A stretch of DNA of 64,000 bases. Origin: Marinimicrobium koreense (GTDB lineage: Bacteria > Pseudomonadota > Gammaproteobacteria > Pseudomonadales > Cellvibrionaceae). The first letter of the stretch is position 1. The number at the start of each line of letters is the position of its first letter. Under the pieces are notes generated by a model that was not told where the DNA came from, made no database searches, and was given only the letters and a program-made list of their open reading frames with translations. Location: the NCBI RefSeq assembly GCF_003762925.1, contig NZ_RJUK01000002.1, positions 1 through 64,000 of the forward strand, read 5' to 3'. Made by a program: the position numbers and the translations under genes. Shown here one piece after another: positions 62,097 to 64,000 of this stretch.

Positions 62097-64000
62097 CCAC
62101 CCTTAAACGCAGGGCGTTGACAATGACACTCACCGAGGACAGCGACATAGCCGCCGCCGCAAAAATCGGCGAGAGCAGGATTCCCGCAAACGGGTACAAA
62201 ACCCCCGCTGCGATGGGTACGCCGGCCGAGTTGTAGATAAAAGCAAAAAACAGATTCTGCCGGATGTTTCGCATGGTCGCCAATGACAGCCGATGGGCTT
62301 CTACAATCCCCATAAGGTCGCCCCGCAGCAAGGTAATACCGGCACTTTCAATAGCGACATCGGTTCCTGTGCCCATGGCCACACCGACATCAGCCGTTGC
62401 CAGGGCCGGTGCATCATTCACTCCATCGCCCGCCATCACCACCACGCGACCTTCGTCTTTCAGGCGCTGCACAACCTTGCCCTTGTCTTCGGGCAGTACC
62501 TCCGCCTCCACCTCATCAATATGCAGCTTTCGAGCAACGGCTTCAGCCGAGGTGCGATTATCCCCAGTCAGCATGACGACCCGGATGCCGTCTTTCTGAA
62601 GCGCGGCGATGGCCGCTTCGGTGGTTTCCTTGATCGGATCGGCAATCGCCAGTAAGCCACAGACTTTTCCATCAACGGCGGCAAAGATCACCGTCGCCCC
62701 ATCTTTGCGCAGCCGTTCGGCCTCCTGATCAAAGTCAGCGGTATCGACCGTTTCCGATTCCATCAACAGGCGATTACCCAGCAATACCCGTTGACCCTCA
62801 ATAGTGCCGGTGACCCCCTTGCCATTGGGAGAATGGAAATCGTCAGCGTCCGGTAGTTTCAGGCCCATGTCGTTGGCTTTATCGAGAACGGCGTGGGCCA
62901 ATGGATGCTCACTGCCTTTTTCCAGACCGCCGGCGACGCGCATCAGGTCCTCCTCGGTAAACCCCTCGGCGGGAACGAGCCGGGTCACCTGAGGTTTGCC
63001 TTCTGTCAAGGTGCCGGTTTTGTCCACCACCACCGTATCGACTTTTTCCATACGCTCCAGGGCTTCCGCATCGCGGATCAAAACTCCGCTTTGAGCGCCC
63101 CGTCCGACACCCACCATGATCGACATGGGCGTCGCCAACCCCAAGGCACAAGGACAGGCAATGATCAACACGCTGACGGCCGCGATCAGCCCGTACGCCA
63201 TGGATGGCGACGGACCAAAAAGGGACCATGCGACGAACGCAATGAGCGCGATCACAATGACGGCGGGCACAAACCAACTGGACACTTTATCCGCCAGCCC
63301 CTGAATCGGAGCCCGGCTGCGCTGGGCGCTGGCGACCATCTGTACAATCTGGGACAGCATGGTGTCACGGCCGACTTTATCGGCTCTCATGATAAAGCTG
63401 CCCTGCTGATTGATGCTCCCGCCAATGACCTGGTCACCCGCCTCTTTACTGACCGCCAGAGGTTCGCCGGTCACCATGGACTCATCCACATTTGAGCGCC
63501 CCTCCAGCACCTCGCCATCCAACGGCACCTTGTCACCCGGGCGCACTCTCAGGCGATCGCCCACCTTGACCTGGTCGAGCGGCACATCCGCCTCGCTGCC
63601 ATCATCGTCCAGCTTTCGTGCCGTTGCCGGGGCCAGATCCAACAGGGCCTTGATGGCTCCGGAGGTTTTCTCCCTCGCACGCAGTTCGAGCACCTGCCCG
63701 AGCAAGACCAGCACGACGATGACCGCCGCGGCCTCAAAATAAACAGCAACCGCCCCATCGTCCTGGCGAAAAGCCTCCGGAAACACCTGAGGTACCAACG
63801 TAGCCACCAGACTGTAAATCAACGCCACACCGGTGCCGATGGCGATCAGGGTAAACATGTTCAGGTTGCGGCTGACGACGGATTTCCAGCCCCGGACAAA
63901 GAAGGGCCAGCCACACCAGAGCACCACAGGCGTGGCCAGCACCCCTTGAATCCAATTGGACATCTGCGCCGGAACGATATGATCCAACCCGGTCAGGTGC
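62074..64000 (-). CDS. Copper-transporting P1B-type ATPase, partial
   Basis: About 640 C-terminal residues; the frame is open past the right edge (it reads [15 protein letters not shown] at the border), so the N-terminal metal-binding part is outside. Transmembrane metal motif IACPCALGL, actuator MVTGEPLAV, phosphorylation DKTGTLTEG, the P1B His-Pro in [22 protein letters not shown] and GDGVNDAP. Helices near the end have [13 protein letters not shown] and [19 protein letters not shown], the Tyr-Asn and Met-Ser-Ser pattern of Cu(I) exporters. With the neighbouring DUF2933 and Met-rich genes it forms a copper-efflux corner. Confidence 0.93.
   Translation of the reverse strand, partial: HLTGLDHIVPAQMSNWIQGVLATPVVLWCGWPFFVRGWKSVVSRNLNMFTLIAIGTGVALIYSLVATLVPQVFPEAFRQDDGAVAVYFEAAAVIVVLVLLGQVLELRAREKTSGAIKALLDLAPATARKLDDDGSEADVPLDQVKVGDRLRVRPGDKVPLDGEVLEGRSNVDESMVTGEPLAVSKEAGDQVIGGSINQQGSFIMRADKVGRDTMLSQIVQMVASAQRSRAPIQGLADKVSSWFVPAVIVIALIAFVAWSLFGPSPSMAYGLIAAVSVLIIACPCALGLATPMSIMVGVGRGAQSGVLIRDAEALERMEKVDTVVVDKTGTLTEGKPQVTRLVPAEGFTEEDLMRVAGGLEKGSEHPLAHAVLDKANDMGLKLPDADDFHSPNGKGVTGTIEGQRVLLGNRLLMESETVDTADFDQEAERLRKDGATVIFAAVDGKVCGLLAIADPIKETTEAAIAALQKDGIRVVMLTGDNRTSAEAVARKLHIDEVEAEVLPEDKGKVVQRLKDEGRVVVMAGDGVNDAPALATADVGVAMGTGTDVAIESAGITLLRGDLMGIVEAHRLSLATMRNIRQNLFFAFIYNSAGVPIAAGVLYPFAGILLSPIFAAAAMSLSSVSVIVNALRLRVVKLRRDH

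Overview
The window looks like chromosomal DNA of a GC-rich marine-type gammaproteobacterium that lives on polysaccharides, closest in style to the Cellvibrionales (Marinimicrobium, Saccharophagus and Microbulbifer relatives). The grounds are the tyrS - M23 peptidase - anmK / erpA order with an rRNA-type promoter beyond tyrS (an arrangement I recall from Pseudomonas), chitin-sugar genes of the Shewanella/Alteromonas kind (NagR, NagB-II, NagP, NagX, NagK), a GH65 phosphorylase locus with its own TonB receptor, and an exported GH51 arabinofuranosidase. The genus is an inference from gene content, not from a marker gene.

Layout. 1-12.9 kb is housekeeping: an rRNA-like promoter firing out of the left edge, tyrS, a MepM-like endopeptidase, anmK, erpA, a bactofilin, a DUF6776 membrane protein, argC, a ClC antiporter, hemJ, a thiD-like gene, thiE, hemL and a Pal-like lipoprotein. 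13-21.4 kb is an alpha-glucoside (probably maltose) locus: LacI regulator, sugar MFS transporter, GH65 phosphorylase, beta-phosphoglucomutase and TonB receptor. Two identical 16-bp palindromes sit in its two control regions. 21.4-29 kb holds three envelope/lipoprotein genes of unknown role and a MipA/OmpV - DUF3019 - two-component system block. 29.1-39.8 kb is an N-acetylglucosamine regulon in two parts (nagR, nagB-II, nagA; and nagK-nagP-nagX), tied together by two copies of a GACAACGTTGTC operator. Between the parts lies a DUF6502/DUF5666/DUF4382 module with a consensus CRP site and a long direct repeat in its divergent promoter.

At 40.9-42.2 kb a tRNA-Ile2 (CAU) gene is followed, 1.18 kb downstream, by an exact 21-bp copy of its 3' end. 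This is the footprint of a tiny tRNA-integrated element that has no visible integrase. 42.2-48.7 kb is a TetR-controlled RND efflux system (adaptor, pump, outer-membrane channel). 48.7-60.6 kb is mixed: a YejM-like sulfatase-fold membrane protein, formaldehyde detoxification (adhC, fghA, ygjV), a phosphopantetheinyl transferase, GH51, REP-type repeats, DUF6445, DUF1499, DUF6231, a diguanylate cyclase with a sugar-binding-like sensor region, and a histone-deacetylase-like hydrolase. The right end (60.8-64 kb) is a copper-handling corner: a DUF2933 membrane protein, a Met-rich periplasmic protein, a decayed ATP-grasp-like gene, and a copper P-type ATPase that runs off the edge.

No defence system, CRISPR array, phage structural gene or intact transposase is visible. 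The points most worth following up are the two operator-defined sugar regulons, the tRNA-bounded micro-island, the DUF6502 promoter architecture, the diverged ThiD active site and the diguanylate cyclase sensor.
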